NCBI RefSeq assembly: GCF_050908995.1
Contig: NC_135124.1
Location: 7,564,001 to 7,628,000, forward strand
Source of the DNA: Andrena cerasifolii
Taxonomy: Eukaryota; Arthropoda; Insecta; Hymenoptera; Andrenidae
Direction of reading: 5' to 3'
DNA: 64,000 nucleotides
The notes beneath the pieces are model-generated. The model was not told where the DNA came from. It ran no database searches and saw only the letters and a program-made list of their open reading frames with translations. Positions 36,551 to 50,600 of this stretch are shown piece by piece. The position numbers and the translations under genes were made by a program. The stretch's first letter is position 1. Each line of letters opens with the position of its first letter.

Positions 36551-37709
36551 TCTGAGTGAAATATAGTATTCACATATGAATTTCAATTCTCCGCCTCACT
36601 CGACTACCAGCTGGAGAATATTTTGCCCCATATTTCCCAACAAGTCATTTTTCGCACGCCCTCATTGAATGCCCCGCGAAGGAATATGGCAGAACAAGTC
36701 ACAACACCCCTCGTCCAATAATTTTATAAAAATCAAAGAAGGGACCTCGTTCGAAAGCCTTTCTCCGATAGTCTTTGTCGCGGGCCCGCGGTTCGCTGCG
36801 ACGGCCGTGAAAAATTCACACGCCTCCCAGGGATAACAAATTTACAACTCAATTACAACGCGCGCAGCCCCGCGGGCAGTAGTGGCCCTTGGCGGGCGCG
36901 TTCGTCGCGGAAAATGTAAACTTCGTTGGGTGGCGGTGAATGAAAGATTCAAGGATGGAAGTGGACAGTGGAAGCACGCGCGCGAGTGCTGGCAACGGAG
37001 TGAAATGTAAACGCTTCTGGTGGCGGGGGGGGGGGGGGGGGGGGCGCGGATCGAAATTTCGACGTTGAACGCGATTCATGGCGATTGCGGTGTTGGCTTG
37101 TTGTTGGTCGCGAGATCGGGCCCGATAATCAAAGGTAAACCTGGCTGGTGGCATCAAATCAGGATTTTGAAATTGCTCTGCCCTCGCGACACCACGGGCG
37201 CGCGATTGTGCGCGTGGAGTGACCGTTAGTGTGCACGAGCAAATGAAGCTTTTGCTAAATTACGTTATTTATCGCGGCCGAGTTCCCAGGTAAACTAAAG
37301 TCAAGCGTTGTAAAATTCTGAAGCGAAACACGATTACATATATTTGTAATTAGTGTTGGGTCGCCTCATAAAGTCTTGGCAATTTTTATGCGGGCCTATC
37401 TTTTAATTTTATGATAAAATTTAATTACCCTTTCGTTCCATAATTTCTGCACATTTTCTTGAGACCAATCATTATGTCACTGTAAAAGTCCTTGAGTTTT
37501 TTATTAAAATAGGGCAGAGGATCTAATTACTGACAGTTTAAGCGTTGAACCTGACATTAACTTATAGTTTTGTACTTATAGACTAAATGTACATTGTTGT
37601 CCTTGGTATTTATTATTGTTTAATATGTTTACTTGATGAAAAAAATTGCTGAACCTTAAAACTTCGATTTTTATGTATAAAATCAGCAATTTCAAAAAAT
37701 TATTTCGGG
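36551..37709. other. Non-coding stretch with GC-rich island and G run
   Basis: A GC-rich island covers about 36770-37260 and contains a run of 20 G residues (37025-37044). The 102-codon minus frame across it is proline-rich because of that run. From 37300 the sequence is AT-rich. No gene is recognised. Confidence 0.6.
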
Positions 37710-37860
37710 ATCCATTACTGACACCCTTAAAATGTATTTGACTCAATTACTGACACCCTTAAAATGTGTGTTGACTCAATTACTGACACCCCAATTACTG
37801 CCAGCTAACCTAATACTGACACCCCAATTACTTCCAGCCAACCTAATACTGTCACTCGTT
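37710..37860 (+). repeat. Short minisatellite with ATTACTGACACC core
   Basis: Two roughly 37-bp copies of ATTACTGACACCCTTAAAAT plus a GACTCA tail are followed by two roughly 41-bp copies that carry CAATTACT-CCAGC-AACCTAATACTG. All share the ATTACTGACACC core, and a further copy of its start lies at about 37526. The array seems to have grown in two steps with two different unit types. Confidence 0.75.
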
Positions 37861-39441
37861 TTACATTACGCCTTGTTTTCTTTTTCGCTAGTAAGGAAGT
37901 CATCATTTTCACTCCCCTAATATCCTAATTATTGAAGAAAAAATTAAGCACTGTTTTAACTGGAAACTCAGTTTCTGCTTCTATTTCATTGACGAGGGTA
38001 TTTGCAACCTCAAATCATTCTTAAATAACGTTAATGATTAACGTTTCTAATTATTTCGAACGTACTACGTAATTATTATGAAAGTGCACATTGTACTGAC
38101 TCCATATTTCCTAATTCAATTACTTGGCGCGCAAACAGTAATCTGCATGGTACTAAGCAGAATTTCGATCAAAGAGCAAAGCGCGTTAAATCGTAATCGT
38201 GAAAGCGAAGTGTTTTATTGTCGTGCAAATTCGTATAAAAAGACTCGTCAGAGCAGAGATTTCACGGTGGAGCAAACAAAATAATAATTATCCAGCATTG
38301 AGAAACATGTCTGTGATATTTCGCAGTTTCATGAACTCTACGAAAACAGAATTGAAATTTCTATTATAACAAATCGTAACTGGCGTTTGTCAATTATTCA
38401 ATTGCTCGAGAATCCAGGAATTAAATTTACTGTATTGATTTCGTTTGAGTTCCACAGTGGCATGGTCTCGTCCACTGTTATTATTTCCATAATCACTCGT
38501 ACAATTTCTAAATTATTCAGATAATCCTATAGCACCGCGCATCGTTAATTAACGTATTTTTCAAGCTTATTGGAATGAAGCGTTATTATCCTGAATATTA
38601 ATTAAAATCTTGAGGCTTTTGAATAATATGCTCGTGCGTTGATCTTCTTCCAAAGCTTCGAAATTAAATTTAAAATTCATTTCGATAAACTACGATAAAC
38701 CCAAGCAGTTGTAAGTACAAGTGCTTGTATTTTATTAGGTACTGTAACTATTATACCACTGATGCAGCAATTTCGCCTCCGCTTGCGGCTGTAGATACCC
38801 AACTATACCCAAGAGCAGTGGCCTGATGACAGATAACGAACAAAACATTTCACAAAAGCACGAAACATTCCATCCACTTAAAAATACTTGTGGATACCAT
38901 CTCCATTCCTGGCCGAATAAAATGCTAGCGACGCGCGTTTCTTCGCTCAGTGATCAAAGCAAGCAGCTGCCCCAAAAACTATTCGACTCGAAGCGAGCCG
39001 CGTGGCGAACTCGCGATACTGCCGCAGAAGTCCTCCTTATCGGATCTTGTCCGGTCGTTCCCGACGATCGATTCGTTCCGTACCATCGCTGCGTTACAGC
39101 ATCAACGCGCAGATAAATCTACATACTTTGGTCGCGGTATGCGAACAACCGAAACGACTGGCGATCCGAGACGAAGAGGCTGCACGTGCACGCGGAGGCA
39201 CGCGAGGCGGAATTCACGCGCGCCGTAAATCATCGTTCGTCGATTCTTCGTGAACAGTGTCGTCGACGACGGTTCGTCGCGTTGCTTCTCGATGGCGAAC
39301 GCCCACAATCACTGTGACTCCGTTTATGCTGGCATAAAATTCGTCCAGGAAGGACAGCTGCCTCGACGCCTGACCCCAAGAACAAACGAGATTTGTATTT
39401 AGGGTATGGTCGGAGCGTATACAGTAGGGTGGAAGCGATAC
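37861..39441. other. Non-coding stretch
   Basis: AT-rich to about 38920, then a GC-rich block at 38920-39370 where short overlapping frames occur on both strands. No gene, RNA or mobile element is recognised. Confidence 0.55.
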
Positions 39442-40205
39442 TATATAGGCGAAAATTTAAATTTGAATTTTTAGTTGGGCTGGGTGCGGGATAGTTGTCT
39501 TTAGATTAATCAAACACAACTGTAAAAAATTTTTGGAAGAATATTCATGTCCCCAGGTTCCTTTTTCTCCTAAAAATTATTATATAATCATATTATATAG
39601 GTGAAAATTTAAATTTGAATTTTTAGTTGGCTTGGGTGCGGGGTAGTTGTCTTTAGATTAACCAAACACAACTGTAAAAGAAATTTGGAAAAATATTCAC
39701 GTCCCCAGGTTCCTTTTTCTCCTCAAAATTATTATATAATCATATTATATAGGTGAAAATTTAAATTTGAATTTTTAGTTGGCTTGGGTGCGGGGTAGTT
39801 GTCTTTAGATTAACCAAACACAACTGTAAAAGAAATTTGGAAAAGTATTCATGTCCCCAGGTTCCTTTTTCTCCTCAAAATTATTATATAATCATATTAT
39901 ATAGGTGAAAATTTAAATTTGAATTTTTAGTTGGCTTGGGTGCGGGGTAGTTGTCTTTAGATTAACCAAACACAACTGTAAAAGAAATTTGGAAAAGTAT
40001 TCATGTCCCCAGGTTCCTTTTTCTCCTCAAAATTATTATATAATCATATTATATAGGTGAAAATTTAAATTCGAATTTTTAGTTGGCTTGGGTGCGGGAT
40101 AATTGTCTTTAGATTAACCAAACACAACTGTAAAAGAAATTTGGAAAAATATTCATGTCCCCGGGTTCCTTTTTCTCCTAAAAATGATTATATGATCATA
40201 TGATG
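39442..40205 (+). repeat. 152-bp satellite array, five units
   Basis: The landmark GAAAATTTAAATT recurs at 39451, 39603, 39755, 39907 and 40059, an exact 152-bp spacing. Each unit contains TTGGCTTGGGTGCGGGGTAG (or near), AAACACAACTGTAAAA, TCCCCAGGTTCCTTTTTCTC and an AT-rich TATATAATCATATTATATAG. Units 3 and 4 appear identical by eye. The first and fifth have the most changes, as expected when homogenisation acts on the centre of an array. No coding function. No larger array is seen elsewhere in the window. Confidence 0.95.
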
Positions 40206-42012
40206 GAAAACATTCTGAGCAGTTGTAATTGCAACGACATTATTTCCATTAAAAGTTTCAACGACTTATTTGCAGAAATAAAATAAAGCATGAAAATTAA
40301 TAATTTTCCTATTTTCGAGTGTTAAGGAGGAAGACCACTGTAAAAAATCAGAAAAATTATTTTTTTTCACATTTTCTAAAAGACATACGTTTCTAAACAT
40401 CCAAAATCTACTAATGAATCTCTTACAACATTTGTAGCAACCACCGATACACTTACAGTCAACTACGAGACTCCAGAAATCATCTAAAATATGATCCTTA
40501 TAAATAATCTGAAAATGTGTTAGGTCAATGATGATTCTAAAAGTCCTACTATGGTTAATCAAAGGTTCTGTAGCCGCTGTAACCACAAAGTTCCCGCGCC
40601 ATCTGAGACGAGCGTGCTTTTTGCGCGCGCGCACGTAGACACAGCGTGAAACACCAGTAAATTACTGAAAACGGGGATCATGATAATGCTTAGCGAGCCT
40701 AAGGGCAGTTTTATCGTCGGCAAATGAAACGGGCCGCCGCGTGCCAGCATCACGACGCGACAAATGCCTTCGTGCGTTCTACGGAACTTTACGGGACATA
40801 AACGACGCATAACTCACCATTACCCATCGCTAAAGCGGTGCCACGATATTGCTAAGACAGTAATTTATCCCGAGACCCGCGATTCTTTCCCTCTGCTGGA
40901 TCTGTATCTTCTCCTTCTGCGGCTGAGTCTTGTTGCCGCGCAAATGAAGGTCTCTAAAGCCTCAGCGCCCTCGGAATTATTTGTTTTTTTTTATAGGGTA
41001 GTATCAGACAATGGGATTCTTATGTTACAGTTGCTTCGAACTCACTGAAGCAAATTAAGTTTTAGTTTTTAACTGTATACTCTTAATCGTTGTAAAGTGA
41101 TTTCCAAGAATTTTGGAGTAATTTTTCAGAAGTAAAAGTAAAGATTCTCTTTTGATGTTAAATAAGCTGTGTATTGGCTACTCTCGACAAATTATTCTCA
41201 GGAATTTATGAATTATTTGGAATACTTGTGAAACTGAGGCCAATTAAGCTCAGTTCTGATACTTCAAGTACAATCTCGAACAGTTCAAGGATTTGAGTAA
41301 TTTTAATTAGAAGATTCAGATTTTCCTGAAGCTGTTCAAGTAAAGATTAACTGGAATTATTCGAATACCTAAAATTCTACGGTCTATCCCCAAGAACTAT
41401 TTATTTTACAATAAAAGTAACAATTTTATCATCTCTCAGAGAATGCATAAAACTTCTAATAATTCGAGAACTGTCGATCAGAAATTCCAAAGAATCTTCC
41501 AGAAACCTGAAAAAGTTAGGTTCCACGGAATGACAATTTTGAAAGCTGTCGAAACGCTTTGTAATTTGCAAGACTGCACAGCAAAATTTAGCTATCAGAC
41601 TTAACATACGAAGACGTCAAAGTCAACTTAAGGCTGATCAAAATTTATGCCTCTGTCAACCAATTACCATCGAAAAATCATGTGACAGTCAGCCGAACAA
41701 GTTGCCCGTTGGTACTGTCAGCTCATAAATTACACCAAGCAAATTGCGCTGCGCGCTGTAGCCGCGAAGCAGTCCGAGTTAATTTCTCGTTCGAGCAAAC
41801 AGAACGCGTTCTGAAGCACAACGAGGTCTTCGTTCTCCAAGATGGAGCTGCGGTCTGCTATCCAAATAAATGATAGGAAACTATGTACGAAATTTCGAAT
41901 TTTGTATATGCCTCTTTGCAAAATAAATTTAGAAACCACAATCATTTGGAAATGATAACGCACAAAGAAACAGAAAGGAAGTTATTCATTTCCATAATAA
42001 ATCTTCCCACTG
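40206..42012. other. Non-coding stretch
   Basis: AT-rich DNA with a GC-richer part at about 40560-40960. Frames up to 122 codons (40266-40634, minus) are not recognised. Nothing repetitive is seen. Confidence 0.55.
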
Positions 42013-42209
42013 CTGTGTCGCACCCAGGGGGGTGGCCAAGGGGTTCTGGCACACCCCAAAGAAGGGGCTTTGTAAAAAGAAAAGAAAACTGGATTTTAAT
42101 CTTTAAATAATTTTTATAATCACCTAATGAATTTTATTGAATTTGTATTAAAAATATTTGTATCCCTTAATCTCGGCTCCCCCAAGATTAAATCCTGACT
42201 GCGCCACTG
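42013..42209. mobile_element. Degraded hAT-type MITE
   Basis: The right end, read inward on the minus strand, is CAGTGGCGCAGTCAGGATTT, a very common hAT terminus. The left end CTGTGTCGCACCCAGGGGGG is an imperfect match to the same terminus, followed by a GGGGTTCTGGCACACCCC hairpin. About 200 bp in all. No matching 8-bp target duplication was found, so the copy is old or its left border is off by a few bases. Confidence 0.6.
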
Positions 42210-45200
42210 CATCAGCTTTCAATCTGCAATGCATACGTGTAACATTTAATTCGCGGTGCTAACAACACGCTCCCTTTACAGAAAAATCTGTTTGGATATT
42301 CCTTAATCAAAGACATCTGTATCAGTTCCATCTCCATGTTTATCTTCGTGACCAGTGGTCGTTTACACGTTGCGCCTCGTCGTTAGCTATTCCATCAAGC
42401 AATGTGCTGTTAATCGTTCGCCAGTGATGATGTAGCAAGTGTCTTAAATAAACATGCGTAGGCCCGTGAATTTACATCAATCGGAAACCGATGCCACCGA
42501 AAGCTGCGCGAAACCGCGCGCTGTCTCGTCCCTCGCAGTTTCAGTCCACGGAGTGATCAGCTTGCCGAATCTGATAGCGCGATGTCCGCGCGTAATCATT
42601 CGTCAATAATTTCAATCCGGCGAACTCGTCGGCTGTCAAGGGGAATCGACTTTGTAACGTGCCTCGGGATGGCTTGCGTTTGCACGTTGCTTTCAATACG
42701 CGTGGATCGCTGCATGCTAGGAATGACAGTTTTATCGAGCTTCGAATCTGGGATCTCTTCAATCCTGCATTAATCCTTTTTTATATTTACCGTCCCTGTA
42801 CGCATATGAAGTTGTATGACACGCGGTATCCTCTTTTAGTAAATATTGTGTCGAGCATGGGATCCGATTGAGATTTTCGGAATTATTTTTCAGGGGGGGT
42901 TTGATTGGATATCGATATACGGGGCGTAGAATTAAAGCTGCTTTTAGTACGTACCATGGGGTCCCTGTCGAACAAAAGGAACTTTAAATGGGTGAGATGT
43001 TTTAGTGGTAGATTTAAGTGGCCTATGCACGTGTGGTAAGTGCACCTAATTTTAATTCAAGTTATCAATTGAAGGATAATTGATACGCATTTTTGCTTCG
43101 CGAGGAAGTTAATTTCTTTCAGTAATTACAATAATAAGGTCATCCAGATTTTAATAGATGATCAGATATGGACGTTTTTCCTCGCTATTTACAAGGACCT
43201 AAAAATTAGATGTCAGATAAGTGTCAATTGTGTCAGGGTCTACTTGAAACATATTCTGCAATTTCCTTCGCTTCAGGTTTTACTATTTTTATGCGCGAGT
43301 GCATCAGTATTGACCTCGATTAAATCCGTATCACATTCAAGATTAAAGACATCGAATTGCAAATCGATACGCGCGCTCCGACTGTCGATTGCTAGAGAAT
43401 AATACCTACATTTCCTGTCGATGCCAGCGACTGGTATATTTGTCGGCTCGTAGTTACGCTAACGGGCCAATAAATATGTCGTTGGTGATTTTTAACGGTC
43501 TTTATATAAAGCCAAGGGGAAGCTAATGAAAAATGGAAGCGTGAAATTAATTTTTCCAGGCCACGGTGTCAAAACTGGTGACAGCTGTTAATCACTTTGC
43601 CATTAATGACTCTGCCATTAATGAGACCTATTTCCTTCATCCTTCTCGATCGAGAAATTTCCGTAGTTATGACACCAGTTTATATTCGGCTTGAATTTTA
43701 TGGACGACTCAGGTGTTCACTTAGTCGAGGTACAATATTACTGTCGTAAAATGGTGCTAGATACGGACAGTTGGACACGAGAGAGATACCCTGTGAATCA
43801 GAATTAACACTGTCATATGCGATACGCCTGTAAGACTGTCGATCCATCGCTGTCTGAATTAGATAACAAGATCGATGGCGTTAAATTAAGGAATCTTCGC
43901 CGTCTATCAATAAGTAGGGTAAATCCGGGAGATTTGCGCGGATCATCAATGTGTTTAGGTCTGAACTACTTAGAGTTCTCTGCGGACGGGTATGGTATGT
44001 AATTTCTTTCGAAGTCTACTTCATCAGTTACCTATTCAATTCTTGATTTTCTTACCCACTCGAAGTGTAGATCATTTTATTCTTCGTAAGAGACCATACA
44101 ACTTTTTCCCGAAAACCTTGTTTGTGTCCCTGTGAATTTTCAAGATAATGTTACAGGAGTGAAACTTAGAAGGGTAGTTTCATACCTTAGTGTTAAGTTA
44201 CTGCAGTTGTAAAAGTACACGTGCCTCACTTTTAGCTGTTCTGTAAACCTGCAAAGTTTCATAAAAATCAGCGTTCTCTGATGGTGATAAATTATTATTA
44301 GTCGTTCGATGGTATTGCCAACCTTAACACTAAATGAGAGTAACAGAAGTGGAGTAATTTATAAGAAACATCGTATTTCACCGTCGTCAACAGAAACCAT
44401 GTTCGTAGTTTATAATCCAATATATTGTCTAATATATCTAATATATTGTAAGTACAGGAATAAAGCGAAGATTGGAACAGCTTTTCGGTAAGACACAGAA
44501 CAGACACCTCAGACATATTTAACCTGAAGAAACCATACACTGGCACTAACTGGATAAATGTCTTAAGAAGCAGACCTACGAAACAGAGCAGAATGTAAAT
44601 TATGTTCCTTTTCTTGGAATTGCTTCGAAAGACATCTGTTCTGCTTCAAGTTCGAACGGTCAATTCGTTCATTCCCTCATATTATTGCGTAATGCAGTCT
44701 TACAGAGAAATTCAAGAATCGATAGATAGGAGTCCTTGGCACAAAGTTCTGTAAAATTATCATAAGACTCCTAATTCCATACAGAAATGACGAGCAAAGT
44801 GTTAGACCACTATCGTTAACTTAGGTTCCTAAATAGTTCAAATAGATTCATTTAAAATTTGTTCTCTGTATTTACCATTAATTATTTATTCGTCATTCGA
44901 TTTAGCAACTATTCACCTATACTAGTCCCTTTGTACAAAGTGAAATGTCCCGATAATACTACTACTAATAATTACTATTGTCGTATTTGCCTCAAATCAC
45001 TAAAGTCTAAACTCTAATTCATAAATGCTATTGTACACATATTATTCATTACCATATTCACTTGCAATTTCGAGGTTTAAATTCACGTGAAATCTAACTT
45101 CCTCGGCTACTAATTAAGGGTTAAGCCCCCTCCCCTCCGATACCCAATATTTGCATACCTCTGAAAACTGAAAGCATTTAATATTACTTTTGAGTTCATT

Positions 45201-47588
45201 CCCTACAACCACTTACTTCACATTACAACCCATATTGTATATATCGTAAAGATGCGAATCCACGATGAGATTTTACACGAGGCTTTTCTATCATAGACAA
45301 AGATCTCAGCAACAACTAAATGTAAATAATGGAAATAGTCACAAGAGATGAGATTTTTGAAAATATATCACGAACCTTGTCTCATTAGAGTCTAATTTCA
45401 TGAAACTAATGACAAAATAATTAAAAAATAATGTAATAATTGTCTCGTGTGAGACACGATACTTTTGTCTGATCGCGGATTTGCACCTTTAAAGTATGTA
45501 TAATGGTCCCGCAACTCTCACAACTAGTCCCTTGCCAAAGCTTCACAAATTTCACACATGTCATGAAAGCCCCCCCAGGAAAATACAAAACAACAACCCG
45601 ATTCCCATCGCTCAGTTCCTCAAAAACAAGGGAAAAAATTACGTCTATTTTTATTTCACTTCTGTGTCGCTGTTTCCTCAGGCGGGGCACAATGCTCGAA
45701 ACAGTGTCTCCGCCGCCTAAGCCTACTGTATCCCATCGGGCGCATTAATTCGTGGCGGCGGAGCCGAAGAAGGATGGACCGAGGCCAGGCTGGCAGGTCG
45801 CGTCCAAGCGGATATTTATCTTTCGCGTAATTTATACGCGTCATTTTCGGATTCGTCGCTTCGAATTCGATGCGTCCGCTTTGAGATTTAAGCGTGCCGC
45901 GCGCGCGGCCCGCTCGCGGCTCCGCGCACTGGCTCGTATACAACTCAAAAGCTGAATTTATTGACTGGCGGGGCCGATAAATTGTTTCTGGGGTCCGTGG
46001 CAGGCCGGTACGACAGACGTTATTGAGCCATTAAATCGTGATTACCCGCGTGTTATTGGGTGCGGTGACACGGAGACGAGACGTTCTTTCCTGCCTCCTC
46101 GCTCGTCGACGTTAACCTCTCCACCGTTCGATCCAGCTACCCGCCCCTCTCTCCCCATCTTTTTCCACCCGACCTGGAAACCCGGGCTGCATCGACAGAC
46201 TCGGTTTCTTTTCGTTTATTGCGTCCTTCCCGATGATGGATTCGCGAGGTGCGGCTGAAAGCGAACGGTTAAGCCGGGTCCGCGCTTGTGGAACAGCGCG
46301 CCGTGGGCAGGGTAGGCTAGTGAAGGGATACAAGACTCGAGTCGACGATTTAGTTCGAGGGAAAGACTCGGAAGTTTCGAAGAAAATTGAATTCAGTTTT
46401 TTTGTTTTTTCATGGAGTTGCATTTTAATTAAATTGCACATGGAGGCACCTGGGACATCAGTTGCGAGGTACAGAAGTGTGGAATGGCCGTAACATCTCG
46501 ACTGCGTTGACACTTGTGCAAACATCGAGTTATATCATCATGAATTATTTCTTGCTTTCCTGTCTGGTTCGTGTATTGTAATTAAATATAGGTGCTTTTA
46601 AAAAAATTCGTCGATGTTTCCTGATCGTTGAATTTCTTTTGACATTCGTTGCAGCATTCTGAGGATAAAGAGATACGAATAATCCTATTTGTAAAGAGAT
46701 GGGTTTTTCAAAACATCTGCTTAGTGTCGATCAGATAAAAATGAAGAAACGTCAGTCTGAAAGAGAAAATATTACCCTATCTTTTCCATCAGCTTGTGCC
46801 TTTTTACTTCAAAAGTTTTTATTTTAGATACGATCGTCAGAACAATACAGTGATCCAGTAATTTAGAATTCTAGCTGTTACAGCCTTAAACAAGAAACTT
46901 ATCGTGTTAACTCGTACATTGGTTAAATGGAGGGACCAATCTAAATGGTCACCGATGGCCGATTACATCAATGATTTAATTTCCCAAACATTCACACTTT
47001 AATCCCACACGGACATTGTTTCACAAACGTACCCTTTCATTTTACGTCGCTTACACCCCTACGTAAAATGTCTATCACAAAATACATTCCTGGCATTCAG
47101 CATCCCCTCGCGAGACGTAACAACGAACAAACAGATCTCCACTCTGCAAAAGGTCAGAGTGCATCGTTTCCAGCGATTCGACGATCCTCTGATGTTCGAA
47201 AAAAGGAGGGGGGGTGCGGTTCGTCTAGGGAATTTGCAGCGGCGTGCGTGCCGACAATAGCTAAGGGCCATAATTGCAGTCTAAATATGCATGCTGGATG
47301 CGGCTGTCGGGGCTGACTGTTCCATATTCAGCGATTAAGTGTGATGTACGAGTTTTGAGTGTCGCGGCATATCAAACAGGCGTAATCGTACGTGGAATAA
47401 TCCCCCACTCGTCGTCTGTCGTTCTCCCTCCGCTGTCCCTTCGCCTCTCTAATTCTCCCCCCACGTGATAAATTCGCGCAATTAACTAAGCCGTGCACGA
47501 CGTCGATGGAACGTACGTATCGCGAATGCTAAATGAATGGCAATACGGTTCTTGTCGGCCACGATCGAAGAAGTATTTATGTACGTAC
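42210..47588. other. Non-coding stretch
   Basis: GC-richer blocks at about 42440-42760, 45700-46330 and 47060-47330 are separated by AT-rich DNA. The block at 45700-46330 is strongly CpG-rich with AT cores (TTAATT, ATTTAT), a texture often seen in insect regulatory DNA. Frames reach 137 codons on opposite strands and look fortuitous. A small direct repeat GCCATTAATGA occurs at about 43600 and 43614. No gene recognised. Confidence 0.5.
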
Positions 47589-47607
47589 ATATATATATAT
47601 ATATATA
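47589..47607. repeat. (AT)n microsatellite
   Basis: About nine AT dinucleotides in a row, flanked by GTACGTAC and ACATTGCG. Confidence 0.9.
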
Positions 47608-50600
47608 CATTGCGCAGAGGGGTGTTGTACGTCGGTGACTGTATTTTTGAAAGAAGCAACGAATTACCCTCGACATATGCGCCGGTGATTATGAGTGTAT
47701 GAGTATAATTCTTTGTTTCGAGATATTTAGCCTGTTACGCTTGGGCGTATTAAAAAAAATTTCCCTTATTGAACAAAATGTTTAATTTACGACCTCGTTC
47801 TATTTTTGCGGGTACTATAACTGTTCTATCAATTATTGGATTAATATACTCTCCATACGTTTAGTATTACAATTACACACGCGCACTGAGTATCCCTACT
47901 CCTTCTGATCCTACATTGAGAAAAATGAATTTGTATGTTTGTCAGATGTGCGCGAAATTGGCTGTCTTGGTTGATAATTTAGTTTAATGTTAGTTTTCTT
48001 TTCTTGTTCATCGGTCGTTGAATGATAATAGGAGAATCATGCAGAAGTTATTGATTAATATTGCAACAAGTGTTATTAATAATGTTCTCCACAAGTTATT
48101 ATACCAAACGTTTTATGCTAGAGTAACGAAGGATTTCGAAGTAATTTAAATTCATATTTAACTGTTCATTTCGTTGAAGCTGAAAAATAAGACAATACAG
48201 TAAATCTACTGTAAAATAGTGCAGTAACATGATGTGATTTTTTGCTTAAAATCTTATATTTTGTAATAACAACAATCACGATACCTTCAGAAACATTCCC
48301 CTTTTAAATATTTGGGTTTCTCACCGACTCCAGTCCTCTTCTCCTACAATAAACTTGTCCCAGGGATTACTTGGGCCCGGTCAGTGTCACCACACATTTG
48401 GTGACCAGGCTTACAGGAATTCGAGCACTATTCTCTGTCTCCTTTGCGCTCTTTACAAGTTCCTTAACTTGTAAACACAAACATCGCGATTCAACAGTCC
48501 ACGCCCTGTCAAAGTTCACAGCTGACCTATCCTGGCATAGGAATTGTGCTTAATAGATTTCGAGAGGGCCTTCGACACGGTGTGGATCGATGGCCTTTTT
48601 TCAAATTGTTGAAAAAGAGAACTTTCCGGGGCAGCTTATGAAGATGACTATTCTGACGATACTCGAAGCGATTACTCTCCCATCGAACGACAAATTGTCA
48701 CGAAACGTTGGTAAGCCGATATTTCGTTCGTGTCCACGTACCACCGGCTAAATTACTATAATTACCCGTACTCCCATTACAATCCGTGGATGTATCTGCT
48801 TACGAGAGACCTCCTTATAGGCCGTAGATAATAACGAGCGTTTCGTTCCGTGGATCGATCGATGCGCGTTCAAACGAGCCTCCGCGCACCAGCGAGAAAG
48901 AGACAAGGTTGGACGTGAAGGACGAGCCACCGAGGGAGGGAGGGGGGGGGGGATATAATTACCCCGTGTAATTGCACCCATAAGGATCCTTCCTAAGGGA
49001 GCGGAACCTGAGAATGCCTGAGACGCAACGAAACGCCGTTTCTCTCTCCTGCCCCCTGGATCCGAGACTTTTGATCGTGTTTACCGGTAATAAGCCTTAA
49101 TCGAGGGTAGAATTAGGGCCACGTGATACGCGGACTTTTTCTGAATTACACCCTCATTGCACGCAACAACGAAGAATCTATCGCCCTGTGTACGCCCCTT
49201 TCGAAAGCCGCGACGAGGGACACCTCGTGAATCCACCTTAATTTCACCTGCCTCCGGCGATGATTTCGCCCAATAAATCCCGTCTACCGAGAGTCCCCGG
49301 TTAGGGAGGAACAACGTGATCGCAATTTGCGGTATTGTTGGCTAACCAGCCGGGGGAATTGGCTTTTTGAGGTACGCTCGTAGGGGGGTGTCTTGAACGA
49401 GGTGTTGATCGTGTTCGCGGTCTTTGTGTGCACGAAGCGTTACCATTTTGTCTCGTGGCAATTCTGCTGCGCTTCATTTGGTCGGAATGGTTAATACATG
49501 TCTGGAAGCTATTGAATTCGGTAAATTGACACGGCACTAAATGTTTTAAGAGATATTTAACCAGTTTAATTGCTGCTGCTTCTTCTGCTTTTAAGGAGCT
49601 TCGGGGCAAGCAGATGATGCAATATTTTATGTTTTATTATTATAAAAATTAGCCAATCATGTTTATACTCGTGACAAAGTAATTGAAAATGCGAAAAGTA
49701 TTTAGCAGTAGAAAAACAAAAAGAAAGCAAGGCATGCTTAGAAACGTTGAATCCATTTATTGGAATTGTTTCGAAGGCGATGCTGAAGATATTAGCGGAT
49801 GAAAATATTTATTTTCAACAAATATTAAGGACTTACAAAAAAGGGGACCAGATGCAATTAATCTACTCGAGCGAAGAGTAAAGTGAGAAGCTCAATTGCT
49901 CAAAAACAACATAATTTTAAACTGTTTTTTTAAATATGTAAAAACAATTTCTACAGACACTAACAGAAATTGAATTTCGGAGATGCGGAACGCATCTGGT
50001 GTAACAGTGTTTATAAAAGAATGCTTTGCTCGTGGCGGGCACGTTGTTGGTTCCCAAGATTTGACGGAGAAATTCAATTTCTTTGCTGGGGGGAGCACGT
50101 TCTCGCGCGGACTCGGCTCACAGGCACAATTTACAATTAGCAAGCGCCGCGACCGCAACAATAACGGCCAGTCGTGTGTAATTATTAATAAGAGGGCACC
50201 GTTCGAACGCCAGATTTAGGAGCGTGTAATACACTTTCCTTCCGCTGAGTTATGCCCGTCGAACACGCGACGAGGCCCAAAGAATCGCAGATGGGACCAC
50301 GCCTCCCTTTGCACGGTGGCGTGGAGAGAGACGCCTTGAGAATCCGCCTTAATCCCTTCTCGGCCCACGGCGGTGATTCTGGATAATAAATTTTATCCAC
50401 GGACCAGCTTTTGGCGCTGCTCGGCATTACGCCACTTCTTGTCGTTAATTCGTTGCGAAGAGCAATTTCTCTCGTCTTATTATCATTGGAATGATATCGC
50501 GGCTACCGCTGGATTCATCGTCGTCTGTCTGGCGCTGTCCACTTAATTAACGCGGAAATTATTTGACCCATTGCCGACAGATATTTGGTTATGTTATTAT

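Noticed and set aside
36849..37157. Proline-rich 102-codon minus frame
   Set aside because: The proline run is just the translation of the G20 homopolymer.
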